Positions 1 to 8,421 of a stretch of DNA of 64,000 bases are shown here, in pieces. Made by a program: the position numbers and the translations under genes. The stretch is from Pseudoxanthomonas winnipegensis (GTDB lineage Bacteria; Pseudomonadota; Gammaproteobacteria; Xanthomonadales; Xanthomonadaceae). Every line of letters starts with the position of its first letter. Within the stretch, counting starts at the first letter, position 1. The notes beneath the pieces were generated by a model. It made no database searches and was not told the origin of the DNA. It saw nothing but the letters and a program-made list of their open reading frames with translations. The stretch lies in contig NZ_SHMH01000003.1 of assembly GCF_004283755.1 (NCBI RefSeq), positions 124,001 to 188,000 on the forward strand, given 5' to 3'.

Positions 1-456
1 GGCGAGCGCTTCACCCTGGGCGCGGAGAAGGCGCTGGAGCTGGGCTGCCCGTTCGTGTGCTTCTCGGCCTCGGGCGGCGCGCGCATGCAGGAGAGCCTGT
101 TCTCGCTGCTGCAGATGGCCAAGACTTCGGCCGCGCTGGGGCGCCTGCGCGCGGCCGGCCTGCCGTACATCTCGGTGCTGACCCATCCCACCACCGGCGG
201 CGTGTCGGCCAGCTTCGCCATGCTGGGCGACATCAACATCGCCGAGCCCAAGGCGCTGATCGGCTTCGCCGGCCCGCGCGTGATCGAGCAGACCGTGCGT
301 GAGACGCTGCCGGAGGGCTTCCAGCGCTCCGAGTTCCTGCTCGACCACGGCGCCATCGACCAGATCTGCGACCGCCGCGAACTGCGCGACCGCCTGGCCG
401 ATCTGTGCGCGCTGATGATGAAGCAGACCCGGCCGGTCGAACCCGAGGTCGCCTGA
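1..456 (+). CDS. accD: Acetyl-CoA carboxylase carboxyltransferase beta subunit, 3' part
   Basis: This is the C-terminal 151 residues of AccD, the carboxyltransferase subunit that works with AccA to move CO2 from biotin-BCCP to acetyl-CoA in the first step of fatty acid synthesis. The frame is open from base 1, so the gene enters from outside the window. Visible family signatures are [10 protein letters not shown], the [14 protein letters not shown] stretch and [11 protein letters not shown], all from the carboxyltransferase crotonase-like fold. The N-terminal zinc ribbon is not in the window. The stop codon shares one base with the start of glmM, so the two are probably cotranscribed. Confidence 0.95.
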   Translation, partial: GERFTLGAEKALELGCPFVCFSASGGARMQESLFSLLQMAKTSAALGRLRAAGLPYISVLTHPTTGGVSASFAMLGDINIAEPKALIGFAGPRVIEQTVRETLPEGFQRSEFLLDHGAIDQICDRRELRDRLADLCALMMKQTRPVEPEVA

Positions 457-1823
457 TGGTCGCCAGCCGGAAGTACTTCGGCACCGACGGGATCCGCGGG
501 CGCGTCGGCCAGGGACCGATCTCGGCCGACTTCATGCTGCGCCTGGGCAATGCCTATGGCCACGCCCTGGCCGCGCGCGTGCGCCGCCGCGCCGGCGCGG
601 GCAAGCCGGTGGTGATCATCGGCAAGGACACGCGCATCTCCAACTACATGTTCGAGGCCGCGCTCGAGGCCGGGCTGGTCGCCGCCGGCGTGGACGTGCA
701 GCTGATGGGGCCGATGCCCACGCCGGCCGTCTCGCACCTGACCCGTGCGCTGCGCGCCTCCGGCGGCATCGTCATCTCCGCCTCGCACAACCCGCATTAC
801 GACAACGGCATCAAGTTCTTCTCTGCCGAGGGCGAGAAGCTCGACGACGCCACCGAGCTTGCGATCGAGGCCGCGCTGGACCAGCCGTTCCGCACCGTGG
901 CCTCCGAGGCCCTGGGCAAGGCCGTGCGCACCCGCGACGCGGTCGGCCGCTACGTGGAAAGCTGCAAGAACTCGGTCCCGCGCGAGTTCGACCTGACCGG
1001 CATGAAGATCGTGGTCGACTGCGCCAACGGTGCCACCTACCAGGTCGCGCCGATCGTGCTGCGCGAACTCGGCGCGCGCGTGGAGGTCATCGGCGATGCG
1101 CCCAACGGCCTGAACATCAACGACGGCGTCGGCTCGACCCATCCCGAGGGCCTGGCCCGGCGCGTGGTGCTGTCTGGCGCCGACTTGGGCATCGCCTTCG
1201 ACGGCGACGGCGATCGCGTGCTGTTCGTCGATGGCCATGGCCGCGTGATCGACGGCGACGGCCTGCTGTACGTGCTGGCCACCGACTGGAAGCGGTCCGG
1301 GCGCCTGCATGGCGCGGTGGTCGGCACGCTGATGACCAACTACGGGCTGGAGCAGGCGCTGGGCGAGCAGGGCATCGCCTTCACCCGCGCCAAGGTCGGC
1401 GACCGCTACGTGCACCAGGCCCTGGTCGATGGCGGCGGCGTGCTCGGCGGCGAGGCCTCCGGCCACATCCTGTGCCTGGACCGGGCCAACACCGGCGACG
1501 GCATCGTCAGCGCGCTGCAGGTGCTGGAAGTCCTGCACCGCACCGGCCGCCGCCTGGACCAGGCCCTGGCCGGCCTGACCATGCTGCCGCAGCGCACCAC
1601 CAACGTGCGCCTGGACGGCGTGGCCGCCAGGGCCGTGGTCGAGGCGCAGACCGTCCAGACCGCGCTCCAGCAGGCCCAGGCCGCCGTGGCCGGGCGCGGG
1701 CGCGCGTTCCTGCGGCCGTCCGGCACCGAGCCGGTGGTGCGCGTGACGGTGGAAGCCGACGACGATGTGCTGATGCAGGCCACGCTGGACACCCTGGCCG
1801 GGGCGGTGCGTGCCGCGGCATGA
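456..1823 (+). CDS. glmM: Phosphoglucosamine mutase
   Basis: GlmM converts glucosamine-6-phosphate to glucosamine-1-phosphate for UDP-GlcNAc, the precursor of peptidoglycan and LPS. The ATG at 456 overlaps the accD stop and gives 455 residues, close to the usual 445. An upstream in-frame extension exists but lies inside accD. The phosphohexomutase domains appear in order: the catalytic serine loop ISASHNP with Ser110, the metal loop DGDGDR starting at Asp249, the sugar loop GGEASGH, and the C-terminal phosphate loop RPSGTEP. The GTDGIRG N-terminus is typical of GlmM rather than PgcA or ManB. Confidence 0.96.
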   Translation: MVASRKYFGTDGIRGRVGQGPISADFMLRLGNAYGHALAARVRRRAGAGKPVVIIGKDTRISNYMFEAALEAGLVAAGVDVQLMGPMPTPAVSHLTRALRASGGIVISASHNPHYDNGIKFFSAEGEKLDDATELAIEAALDQPFRTVASEALGKAVRTRDAVGRYVESCKNSVPREFDLTGMKIVVDCANGATYQVAPIVLRELGARVEVIGDAPNGLNINDGVGSTHPEGLARRVVLSGADLGIAFDGDGDRVLFVDGHGRVIDGDGLLYVLATDWKRSGRLHGAVVGTLMTNYGLEQALGEQGIAFTRAKVGDRYVHQALVDGGGVLGGEASGHILCLDRANTGDGIVSALQVLEVLHRTGRRLDQALAGLTMLPQRTTNVRLDGVAARAVVEAQTVQTALQQAQAAVAGRGRAFLRPSGTEPVVRVTVEADDDVLMQATLDTLAGAVRAAA

Positions 1824-1827
1824 GAAA

Positions 1828-1899
1828 GTGCTGATCGCCCTGGGCGTGGCCGTCGTCAAGGCGCTCACGCTCTGGGCCCTGTACCTGCTGCTGCGTTAG
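1828..1899 (+). CDS. Possible 23-residue membrane peptide after glmM
   Basis: A GTG five bases past the glmM stop opens a 23-codon frame that encodes almost only hydrophobic residues and ends LYLLLR, enough for one membrane segment. Its closeness to glmM would suit translational coupling. No ribosome binding site stands out, because GAGAAAG is too close. It could equally be chance in GC-rich DNA. I know of no family that matches. Confidence 0.2.
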   Translation: MLIALGVAVVKALTLWALYLLLR

Positions 1900-1947
1900 G
1901 CCCCGAGGCGATAAACTGGAAGGCCACGTTCCCCTTCCGGTTTGCCC

Positions 1948-2901
1948 ATGAGCAGCGCCATTCCCACCCTCGACATCGCCCGCTTCATCTCGCCCGTCAG
2001 CGCCGCCGACCGCGAGGCGTTCGTGGCCGAACTGGGCGCCGCGTATTGCGAGTGGGGCTTCGCCGGCATCCGCAACCACGGCATCCCACAGGCCGATATC
2101 GACGCGGCCTACGAGGTGTTCAAGAACTTCTTCGCGCTGCCGGACGAGGCCAAGCTGAAGTACCGCGTGCCCGGCATCGGTGGCGCGCGCGGCTACACCG
2201 CCTTCGGCGTGGAGACGGCGAAGGATTCCAAGCACTTCGACCTGAAGGAGTTCTGGCACGTCGGCCGCGAACTCCCCGCCGACTCCAAGTACGCCGGCGT
2301 CATGCCCGCCAACCTGTGGCCGGACGAGGTGCCCAACTTCCGCGAGCACGCCTACGGCCTGTACCGGCAGCTCGATGCGCTGGGCAGCCACGTGCTGGCC
2401 GCGCTGGCGCTGCACATCGGCCTGCCGGAGGACTACTTCGCCGACAAGACCGATGCGGGCAACTCGATCCTGCGCCCGATCCACTATCCGCCGATCACCA
2501 GCGACGACATCCCGAACGTGCGCGCCGGCGCGCACGAGGACATCAACCTGATCACGCTGCTGGTCGGCGCCAGCGCCGCCGGCCTGGAAGTGAAGTCGCG
2601 CGAGGGCCAGTGGGTGCCCTTCACCAGCGACGCGGACACCATCGTGGTCAACATCGGCGACATGCTGCAGCGCCTGACCAACCATGTGTATCCCTCGACC
2701 ACGCACCGGGTCACCAACCCGCCGGGCGAGGAGGCGCGCAAGCCGCGCTATTCGGTGCCGTTCTTCCTGCACCCCAATCCGGACTTCCTGATCGACGTGC
2801 TGCCTTCGACGATCACCCAGGACAACCCCAAGCGCTATCCCCAGGCCATCACCGCCCAGGACTACCTGGACGAGCGCCTGCGCGAGATCAAGCTGAAGTA
2901 A
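1948..2901 (+). CDS. 2-oxoglutarate/Fe(II)-dependent oxygenase, isopenicillin N synthase family
   Basis: A 317-residue soluble enzyme of the double-stranded beta-helix oxygenase superfamily. These enzymes use Fe(II), O2 and usually 2-oxoglutarate to oxidise small molecules. The iron triad is visible: HED in GAHEDINLITLL near residue 199 gives His and Asp, and the distal His lies in STTHRV. The RYSVPFF stretch supplies the Arg-x-Ser that binds the 2-oxoglutarate carboxylate. The N-terminal DIOX_N region (IPTLDIARFI, FAGIRNHGIP) is intact. I chose the ATG at 1948 over an in-frame TTG six bases upstream. The substrate cannot be told from sequence, and the gene stands alone between glmM and an inverted-repeat region. 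Confidence 0.85.
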   Translation: MSSAIPTLDIARFISPVSAADREAFVAELGAAYCEWGFAGIRNHGIPQADIDAAYEVFKNFFALPDEAKLKYRVPGIGGARGYTAFGVETAKDSKHFDLKEFWHVGRELPADSKYAGVMPANLWPDEVPNFREHAYGLYRQLDALGSHVLAALALHIGLPEDYFADKTDAGNSILRPIHYPPITSDDIPNVRAGAHEDINLITLLVGASAAGLEVKSREGQWVPFTSDADTIVVNIGDMLQRLTNHVYPSTTHRVTNPPGEEARKPRYSVPFFLHPNPDFLIDVLPSTITQDNPKRYPQAITAQDYLDERLREIKLK

Positions 2902-3022
2902 GCCGCGTCGCCGACGCGCGCGGCTTCTGGGCGCGTCAGCCCTAACCGGTTGACGCTCAGTTGGGACAGCGCGTCACGCTTCTGTGGGAGCGACTCTCTC
3001 CCCGCCACGTCGCGGCCTTTTT

Positions 3023-3116
3023 GTAGAGCGGAGCTTGTGGCAGTCCCCTTTTGGGGACTCCGCTGCGTTTGGGCCGGATCATGGGGAAAGCCCCAGCGGA
3101 GCAAGCTCCGCTCTAC
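3023..3116. repeat. Long-range 15-bp inverted repeat, REP-like
   Basis: GTAGAGCGGAGCTTG at 3023-3037 is perfectly complementary to CAAGCTCCGCTCTAC at 3102-3116, with 64 bases between the arms that include a second small hairpin. Such GTAGAGC-type palindromes are common REP elements in xanthomonads and relatives. The position between convergent genes fits that class. Confidence 0.7.
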
Positions 3117-3145
3117 AGGTGGAGGCCTTCGGACGCTAAGCGCGA

Positions 3146-3258
3146 GGCAGCGGGCCGGCGGGCGGTGGTCGCGACGAGCGAGGCAGGAAGCCGAGCGCCT
3201 CAAGGCAGGGCAGGATGCCGTGACCGAGGGAAAAGCGGATACCGCCCGCCGGACCGCC
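3146..3258 (-). repeat. Structured repeat A, copy 1 (reverse orientation)
   Basis: Read on the minus strand this matches the copies at 5795-5905 and 31150-31259: a GC-rich outer stem, an inner segment CGCTTTTCCCTC then GGCATCCTGCCCTG, and GCGCTCGGC-TTCCTGCC. The shared 5' flank GGCTTCGGAGGGGC is also present. The inner part of its outer stem has three mismatches, so it is the most decayed copy. It lacks the REP doublet and repeat C that follow the other two. Confidence 0.75.
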
Positions 3259-3350
3259 GCCCCTCCGAAGCCGGAGCGCTCCCGCTCGAGCGCCGGAACG
3301 CATGAGCCGCTGTGAGAAGCGCTTGGAGTGAGGCCGGGTGTGCGAAGGTC

Positions 3351-4169
3351 TCAAACCTGCGCACGCACCTTGCGCGAGCTGCGCGCCATCAGCGCCAGCA
3401 GCCAGGATTGCGGCAGGTGGCGCACCACGTGGTACAGCAGCCGCCAGCGCCAGCCCGGGATCACCAGCACCTGGCCGCGCTCCACCCCCGCGATGCCCTC
3501 GCGCACGACCTCCTCGGCGCTCAGCCAGATCCACTTGGGCAGGCGCGACATCTGCTCGCGCGTGCCCGTGACATCGTGGAACTCCGACCAGGTAAAGCCC
3601 GGGCATAGCGCACAGACCCGCACGCCGCGGTCGGCATATTCCAGCGACAGCGACTGACTCATCGCCACCAGCCAGGCCTTGGCCGGCGCATACAAGGTCT
3701 GCCCGTCGGCCCCGGGCACCAGCGCGGCGAACGAGGCCACATTGATGATCCGCCCCGAGCCACTGGCGGCGATCTGCGGTAACAAACGCCAGGTCAGCTC
3801 GCACAGCGCGGTCACCATCAACTGGATGAAACGCGCATGCACGCTCCAGTCGCGCGTGAGGTAGCGGCCCGGCACCCCGTAGCCCGCGTTGTTGACCAGC
3901 ACCCGGACCCGCAGCCCGCGCCGCGCGATCTCCTCGGCGATCCGGGCCGGCGCGGCCGGATCCTCCAGGTCGGCGGCGATCACCTGCACGTCCACCTGCG
4001 TCCCCAATTCGGCGGCCAACGCCTGCAGCCGTTCCGCGCGGCGCGCGGTCAGGATCAGCGGCACGCCGCGCGCGGCGTACTGACGGGCGAATTCGGCCCC
4101 GATGCCGGCCGAAGCGCCCGTGATCAGTGCATAGCCGGGGTGTTGCGCAGGGGCGGCGGTCGAGGACAT
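3351..4169 (-). CDS. Short-chain dehydrogenase/reductase
   Basis: A 272-residue classical SDR, an NAD(P)-dependent oxidoreductase with a Rossmann fold. The cofactor motif TGASAGIG is at residues 18-25, followed by NNAG, the catalytic Ser in NVASFAA and the YAPAK form of Tyr-x-x-x-Lys. The C-terminus (LLALMARSSRKVR) resembles the DltE/YqjQ-like group of SDRs, whose substrates are mostly undefined. I chose the ATG at 4169 (MSSTAAP) because the 23 residues upstream are Arg/Cys-rich and unlike the family. It is divergent from tpiA and convergent with the oxygenase, so it is probably a single-gene unit. Confidence 0.88.
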   Translation of the reverse strand: MSSTAAPAQHPGYALITGASAGIGAEFARQYAARGVPLILTARRAERLQALAAELGTQVDVQVIAADLEDPAAPARIAEEIARRGLRVRVLVNNAGYGVPGRYLTRDWSVHARFIQLMVTALCELTWRLLPQIAASGSGRIINVASFAALVPGADGQTLYAPAKAWLVAMSQSLSLEYADRGVRVCALCPGFTWSEFHDVTGTREQMSRLPKWIWLSAEEVVREGIAGVERGQVLVIPGWRWRLLYHVVRHLPQSWLLALMARSSRKVRAQV

Positions 4170-4337
4170 GGCGGGCGCGAGACGGGATGAGGGCGCCAGT
4201 GTGCATCCCCGGGCAGCGCCCGCGCACAGGCGCCGCAAGGGCAGGGCGGCCGCCCGCGGGTGTGTGGGGCGGCTTCGTCAGCGAGCCACCACGGACGAGG
4301 CGGTATGCTGCCCCGCCTGATGTTCATAGGAGTTGTC

Positions 4338-5090
4338 ATGCGCCGCAGGATCGTCGCCGGAAACTGGAAGCTGCACGGCAGCCGCGATTTCGCCACGGCT
4401 CTGGTCGGAGACCTGGCAGAAGCCCTGCCCGTGCCGGGTGTCGAAGTGGTGGTGCTGCCGCCGCTGCCTTACCTGGGCGATCTGATCGAGGACTTCGAGG
4501 GCCGGCCCATCGCCTTCGGCGCGCAGGACGTCAGCGCCAACGAGAAGGGCGCCTACACCGGCGAAGTCTCCGCCGCGATGCTGGTCGACGTCGGCGCCAC
4601 CTACGGCCTGGTCGGGCATTCCGAGCGCCGCCAGTACCACCACGAGAGCAGCCAGCTGGTCGCGCGCAAGTTCATGGCCGCGCGCAATGCCGGCCTGGTG
4701 CCGGTGCTGTGCGTGGGCGAGACCCTGGAGCAGCGCGAGGCCGGCCAGACCGAGCAGGTCATCGCCGCCCAGCTCGAGCCCGTGCTGGCGCTGGCCGGCA
4801 GCGCCGGCTTCGACGGTGCGGTGGTGGCCTACGAGCCGGTCTGGGCGATCGGCACCGGCCGCACCGCGACCCCGCAGCAGGCCCAGGACGTCCACGCCTT
4901 CATCCGTGGCGTGGTGGCGCGCGTGGATGCTAGAATCGCCGATTCGTTGCCCCTGCTGTACGGCGGCAGCGTCAAGCCCGACAACGCCGCCGAGCTGTTC
5001 GCCCAGCCCGATGTCGACGGCGGGCTGGTCGGAGGCGCCTCGCTGGTGGCCGCCGACTTCCTGGCCATCGCCCGCGCGGCGGCCGGGTAG
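4338..5090 (+). CDS. tpiA: Triosephosphate isomerase
   Basis: TpiA interconverts dihydroxyacetone phosphate and glyceraldehyde-3-phosphate in glycolysis and gluconeogenesis. The 250-residue product has the standard length. Catalytic residues are visible: Lys11 in GNWKLHG, His94 in GHSERR, and Glu166 in AYEPVWAIGTG. The phosphate loop YGGSVKPDN and GGLVGGASL close the TIM barrel. The ATG at 4338 is preceded at good spacing by AGGAG. The frame is open further upstream, but that part lacks family similarity. It is followed closely by secG. Confidence 0.97.
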   Translation: MRRRIVAGNWKLHGSRDFATALVGDLAEALPVPGVEVVVLPPLPYLGDLIEDFEGRPIAFGAQDVSANEKGAYTGEVSAAMLVDVGATYGLVGHSERRQYHHESSQLVARKFMAARNAGLVPVLCVGETLEQREAGQTEQVIAAQLEPVLALAGSAGFDGAVVAYEPVWAIGTGRTATPQQAQDVHAFIRGVVARVDARIADSLPLLYGGSVKPDNAAELFAQPDVDGGLVGGASLVAADFLAIARAAAG

Positions 5091-5152
5091 ACACAGACTT
5101 CATGGCGCCGTCGCTGCCAAGCGGCGGGGTCTTTCAACGAGAAACACGATCC

Positions 5153-5563
5153 ATGTCGATGTTGATGCTGATCCTCAATGTGGTCTACGTGCTGGTGGCG
5201 GTGGCCATCATCGGCCTGGTGCTGATGCAGCGCGGGACCGGCGCCCAGGCCGGGTCCGGCTTCGGTGCGGGCGCTTCGGGCACCGTGTTCGGTGCGCGCG
5301 GCGCGTCCAACTTCCTGTCCAAGAGCACCAAGTGGCTGGCCGTGGCGTTCTTCGCCATCAGCCTGTTCATGGCCTGGAGCGCCTCGCGCACCGCGCACAC
5401 CGGCAGCGCGCAGCAGGATCTGGGCATCATGTCGCAGCAGCCGGTCGCCCCGGCGCCGGCCGACACGGTCGCGCCCGCCGCTTCCGCGCCGGCTGCCCAG
5501 CCCGCGCCTTCGGCCCCGGCGCAGCCCGAGGCCACCAAGCCGGCTCCCACTCCGGCCCAGTGA
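5153..5563 (+). CDS. secG: Preprotein translocase subunit SecG
   Basis: SecG is the small accessory subunit of the SecYEG channel in the inner membrane and helps SecA-driven export. The 136-residue product has two membrane segments (about residues 3-23 and 55-75) joined by a loop with the family signature LMQRGTGAQAGSGFGAG and a conserved FL-KSTKWLA start to helix 2. The tail from about residue 95 is Ala/Pro-rich and typical of xanthomonad SecG. The start is ATG 5153, since MLMLILNVVYVL is the first membrane helix and the upstream frame is unrelated. It lies directly before tRNA-Leu, a widely conserved arrangement. Confidence 0.93.
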   Translation: MSMLMLILNVVYVLVAVAIIGLVLMQRGTGAQAGSGFGAGASGTVFGARGASNFLSKSTKWLAVAFFAISLFMAWSASRTAHTGSAQQDLGIMSQQPVAPAPADTVAPAASAPAAQPAPSAPAQPEATKPAPTPAQ

Positions 5564-5609
5564 CACGTACAATGCCGGCCCGCGTGATGCGAGCCGGCAG
5601 GCAAGCTTT

Positions 5610-5694
5610 GCCCAGGTGGCGGAATTGGTAGACGCACTACCTTGAGGTGGTAGCGGCGAAAGTCGTAGGGGTTCGAGTCCCCTCTTGGGCACCA
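5610..5694 (+). tRNA. tRNA-Leu (GAG)
   Basis: An 85-base class II tRNA with a CCA end encoded. The acceptor stem is GCCCAGG with CTTGGGC, the anticodon stem CTACC/GGTAG encloses loop TTGAGGT with anticodon GAG, a long variable arm follows, and the T-loop is GGTTCGAGTCC. It reads CUC and CUU codons. A TACAAT at 5568-5573 could be the -10 of its own promoter, but no good -35 is visible, so cotranscription with secG is possible. Confidence 0.97.
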
Positions 5695-5711
5695 CACAAC
5701 GCGGTAAACGA

Positions 5712-5735
5712 AAAGGGCCTTGTCGGGCCCTTTTT
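5712..5735 (+). terminator. Intrinsic terminator after tRNA-Leu
   Basis: The 8-bp stem AAAGGGCC/GGCCCTTT with a 6-base loop is followed by a run of T. It lies 18 bases after the tRNA 3' end and should end the secG/tRNA transcript. Confidence 0.85.
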
Positions 5736-5794
5736 CGTTGGTTGCCTTGCGATCAAGAACGGCGTTGCTTTCGCGCTCTGGCTTCGACAGGGGC

Positions 5795-5905
5795 AGCAGT
5801 CCGGCGGGCAGTGGCCGCTTTTCCCTCGGTCGGGGCATCCTGCCCTGGTTCGGGCGCTCGGCATCCTGCCTTGCTAGGCGCGGCCACCGCCCGCCGGCCG
5901 CTGCT
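5795..5905 (+). repeat. Structured repeat A, copy 2
   Basis: The left arm 5795-5818 pairs with the right arm 5880-5905, with a small 1x3 internal loop and one A-C mismatch. An inner hairpin around GGCATCCTGCC is kept by wobble pairs. Compared with copy 3 (31150-31259), several arm positions have changed together with their partners. The flank CGTCAGGTCACAGG just downstream is shared with copy 3. Confidence 0.8.
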
Positions 5906-6000
5906 TCGCGCGTCAGGTCACAGGGCTTCGGTTTGCGAGGGTGCTCGAACCCCTGCCTCGCGCGCATCGCGATCAGTGGCAGGAAACTATCGACTTGAGG

Positions 6001-6135
6001 CCCCCTCCCTTTCGCCATAGGCGAAGGGGAGGGCTGGGGAGGGGTCGAGGCTTTACCGGGCAAGCCATCGAAGCACAGCAACAGTAGAAGCACCCCACCC
6101 CAGCCCTCCCCTGCGCTGCGCGCAAGGGAGGGGGC
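6001..6135. repeat. REP doublet (REPIN-like), copy 1
   Basis: Two CCCTCCC-hairpin-GGGGAGGG units face each other: the left at 6001-6045 (loop TTTCGCC-ATA-GGCGAA, then GGCTGGGGAGGGG), the right, inverted, at 6091-6132. About 45 bases lie between and include CAACAG. The inverted pair is the layout of REPINs, non-autonomous elements moved by RAYT transposases. No RAYT gene is in the window. Confidence 0.75.
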
Positions 6136-6137
6136 AG

Positions 6138-6316
6138 GGCGCTTGCTCGATGCCTTCGAGTTGGAAGACGTCCTGAGCTATTCGCCGCGGAGCCTCGACC
6201 CGGCAGGGGGCGCGGAGAGCGGGCCAGGGGTGGCCTGCGGTGGCGAGTTCGCCGTAGATGGCGGACCGAGCCGAGGAGTCGCGCCCGGCGGGGTCGAGGC
6301 TGGGCGGCGAAGTGCG
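6138..6316 (+). repeat. Repeat C, copy 1
   Basis: About 180 bases that reappear at 31421-31602 with only scattered changes. The shared core carries two conserved hairpins: GCGGGCCA-GGGG-TGGCCTGC (6219-6238) and GTTCGCC-GTAGAT-GGCGGAC (6247-6266). No start codon, ribosome site or third-position bias supports coding. It directly follows the REP doublet. Confidence 0.75.
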
Positions 6317-6736
6317 CTTTTCGCCGTCGAAGCGCGCCATGAGCCGCTTCGCGTCCCCGTGCTCTGATGAAGAGCCCTTCCGTCGCCGTCGCCGCGGGAG
6401 CCCCGGCCAGGCGCTGCGGGCCTGTCGCGGCGCCGGCAAGGATGGCGAATTCGCGGCACGATCCAAAACCGCGAAATCGTTTACTCGGCAGTTCAGTGAC
6501 CGCTACAATTGTCAGGTTCGCAGCAGTGTCCGGTACGAGAAGCGGAAGGACACGCGGCGAAGCGCCCGGCCATGCCGGGCCGGATCGGGATGGCAGGGCA
6601 CTGCCGAGGTCCCGCGCCCGGCCCGTCAACACGGTGGATCCGCAAGGCTGGACCCGTCAGCGACCTCTGCACGCTTCTGCCGCACTGCGGCAGTAGACTG
6701 TGCCCCGGTCGCGGGAATTAAAAGAGAGAACTGCGA
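6317..6736. other. nuo upstream region
   Basis: Unique sequence between repeat C and nuoA. The first half shows nothing recognisable. The second half holds the likely nuo promoter and a leader of about 220 bases that contains a GC-rich hairpin (GCCCGGC-CAT-GCCGGGC near 6566-6582). No known riboswitch is recognisable. Confidence 0.5.
6480..6509 (+). promoter_or_regulatory. Putative sigma70 promoter of the nuo operon
   Basis: TTTACT (6480-6485) and TACAAT (6504-6509) are separated by 18 bases, with a local drop in GC content. It is the best sigma70-type site between repeat C and nuoA. Transcription would start near 6516. Confidence 0.55.
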
Positions 6737-7093
6737 GTGCTGGCCAATTACCTGCCGAACCTGCTTTTCCTGATCGTCGCCACCGGCATCGGCATCGCGC
6801 TGATGATCATCGGTCGCCTCATCGGCCCGCGTCGCCCCGACGCCGAGAAACTCTCCCCCTACGAATGCGGCTTCGAGGCATTCGAGGACGCGCGCATGAA
6901 GTTCGATGTGCGCTACTACCTGATCGCCATCCAGTTCATCGTCTTCGACCTGGAAATCATCTTCATCGTGCCGTGGACCCAGGTGTTCATGGACATCGGT
7001 GCGCGCTCCCTGGTCACCATGGGCCTGTTCGTGGGCATGCTGTTCCTGGGCTTCATTTACGTCTGGAAGAAGGGAGCGCTCGAATGGGAGTGA
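6737..7093 (+). CDS. nuoA: NADH-quinone oxidoreductase subunit A
   Basis: NuoA is a small membrane subunit of complex I at the junction of the peripheral and membrane arms. The 118-residue product has three membrane segments and the conserved loop [12 protein letters not shown] with [14 protein letters not shown], the region linked to quinone binding and conformational change. The start is a GTG at 6737 preceded by AAAGAGAGAA. It is the first of fourteen nuo genes and its end overlaps nuoB by ten bases. Confidence 0.95.
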   Translation: MLANYLPNLLFLIVATGIGIALMIIGRLIGPRRPDAEKLSPYECGFEAFEDARMKFDVRYYLIAIQFIVFDLEIIFIVPWTQVFMDIGARSLVTMGLFVGMLFLGFIYVWKKGALEWE

Positions 7094-7638
7094 TCCAAAC
7101 CATCGACAAGCTGATGACCAACCCGATCCCGGAAGGGCGGGTGGACGACATCCTGCGGCCGGAAGGCGACAACCCGCTGCTGGAAAAAGGCTATGTCACC
7201 ACCAGCGTCGATGCGCTGATGAACTGGGCCCGCACCGGCTCGATGTGGCCGATGACCTTCGGCCTGGCCTGCTGCGCGGTGGAGATGATGCACGCCGGCG
7301 CCGCGCGCCTGGACCTGGACCGCTACGGGGTCGTGTTCCGCCCCAGCCCGCGCCAGTCCGACGTGATGATCGTGGCCGGCACCCTGGTCAACAAGATGGC
7401 CCCGGCGCTGCGCAAGGTCTACGACCAGATGCCGGACCCGAAGTGGGTCATCTCGATGGGCAGCTGCGCCAACGGCGGCGGCTACTACCACTATTCCTAC
7501 TCGGTGGTGCGCGGCTGCGATCGCATCGTGCCGGTCGACGTCTATGTGCCGGGCTGCCCGCCCACGGCCGAGGCGCTGGTCTACGGCATCCTGCAGCTGC
7601 AGAAGAAGATCTGGCGCACCCAGACCATCGCCCGCTGA
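7084..7638 (+). CDS. nuoB: NADH-quinone oxidoreductase subunit B
   Basis: NuoB holds the terminal [4Fe-4S] cluster N2, which passes electrons to quinone. The 184-residue protein shows all four cluster ligands: Cys63-Cys64 in [10 protein letters not shown], Cys128 in GSCANGG and Cys158 in GCPPTAEAL, matching the E. coli spacing. The ATG at 7084 lies inside the end of nuoA, so translation is probably coupled. Confidence 0.96.
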   Translation: MGVIQTIDKLMTNPIPEGRVDDILRPEGDNPLLEKGYVTTSVDALMNWARTGSMWPMTFGLACCAVEMMHAGAARLDLDRYGVVFRPSPRQSDVMIVAGTLVNKMAPALRKVYDQMPDPKWVISMGSCANGGGYYHYSYSVVRGCDRIVPVDVYVPGCPPTAEALVYGILQLQKKIWRTQTIAR

Positions 7639-7668
7639 TCCACTCCTTTCAGAGCACGCAAAGCCCCC

Positions 7669-8421
7669 ATGGCAGAGCAAGCCCTTTATACCGACACGCT
7701 ACGCGCCCGTTTCCCGGACGCGGCCGTGACCGTTTCGCCCTCGGGCGAGACCACCATCGAGGTTCCGCACGCGCTGTGGCACGAGCTGTGCCTGGCGCTG
7801 CGCGACGACTTCGGCTTCGAGCAGCTCACCGACCTGTGCGGCGTGGACTACCTCGGCTACGGCAGCGATGAGTGGGATACCTCGGACGTCTCCTCGCAGG
7901 GCTTCTCGCGCGGCGTGGAAGGCAAGGCCGTCGGCCGCTTCGCCTGGGGCGAGTTCCCCACCCGCGAGAACGGCAACGCCGGCGGCATCGGTGAGGTGCC
8001 GGTGCCGACCAACCGCTTCGCCGCGGTGGCGCACCTGATCTCCTACCAGCACAACCGCCGCGTGCGCCTGCGCTGCTTCGCGCCCAACGACGACGTGCCG
8101 GTGGTGGCCTCGGTCACCGACATCTGGCCGGGCGCCAACTGGTTCGAGCGCGAGGCCTTCGACCTGTTCGGCATCGTTTTCTCCGGCCATCCGGACCTGC
8201 GCCGCATCCTCACCGACTACGGCTTCGTGGGCCATCCGTTCCGCAAGGATTTCCCGCTGATCGGCAATGTCGAGGTGCGCTACGACGAAGAGCGCAAGCG
8301 CGTGGTCTACGAGCCGGTGACCTCGGTCGAGCCGCGCGTGGGCGTGCCGCGCGTGATCCGTGAGGACGCGCGCTACCAGACCGCCGCCGGCGAAGCCGCG
8401 GCGCGGGAGTCGAAGTCATGA
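7669..8421 (+). CDS. nuoC: NADH-quinone oxidoreductase subunit C
   Basis: A 250-residue peripheral-arm subunit (30-kDa family) that supports the quinone-site region. The family signature [24 protein letters not shown] is present, here as [11 protein letters not shown], followed by [13 protein letters not shown]. An insert around residues 65-110 ([19 protein letters not shown]) is longer than in many NuoC. NuoC and NuoD are separate genes, unlike the fused nuoCD of E. coli. The stop overlaps the nuoD start by four bases. Confidence 0.95.
   Translation: MAEQALYTDTLRARFPDAAVTVSPSGETTIEVPHALWHELCLALRDDFGFEQLTDLCGVDYLGYGSDEWDTSDVSSQGFSRGVEGKAVGRFAWGEFPTRENGNAGGIGEVPVPTNRFAAVAHLISYQHNRRVRLRCFAPNDDVPVVASVTDIWPGANWFEREAFDLFGIVFSGHPDLRRILTDYGFVGHPFRKDFPLIGNVEVRYDEERKRVVYEPVTSVEPRVGVPRVIREDARYQTAAGEAAARESKS

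Larger units (their letters stand above)
2902..3350. other. Intergenic region with hairpins and one repeat-A copy
   Basis: These 449 bases separate two convergent genes and show no convincing coding potential. They hold a widely spaced 15-bp inverted repeat, a small nested hairpin (AGTCCCC-TTTT-GGGGACT, 3042-3059) and a reverse-strand copy of the 110-bp structured repeat described separately. The open frames across it are the low-complexity type expected in high-GC spacer DNA. Confidence 0.6.

Noticed and set aside
2950-3315. Open frames in the spacer after the oxygenase
   Set aside because: They cross an inverted repeat and repeat A, and equivalent frames in the other repeat copies are not conserved as protein.
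6510-6736. Riboswitch in the nuo leader
   Set aside because: Only a simple GC hairpin is visible; it matches no riboswitch class I know.
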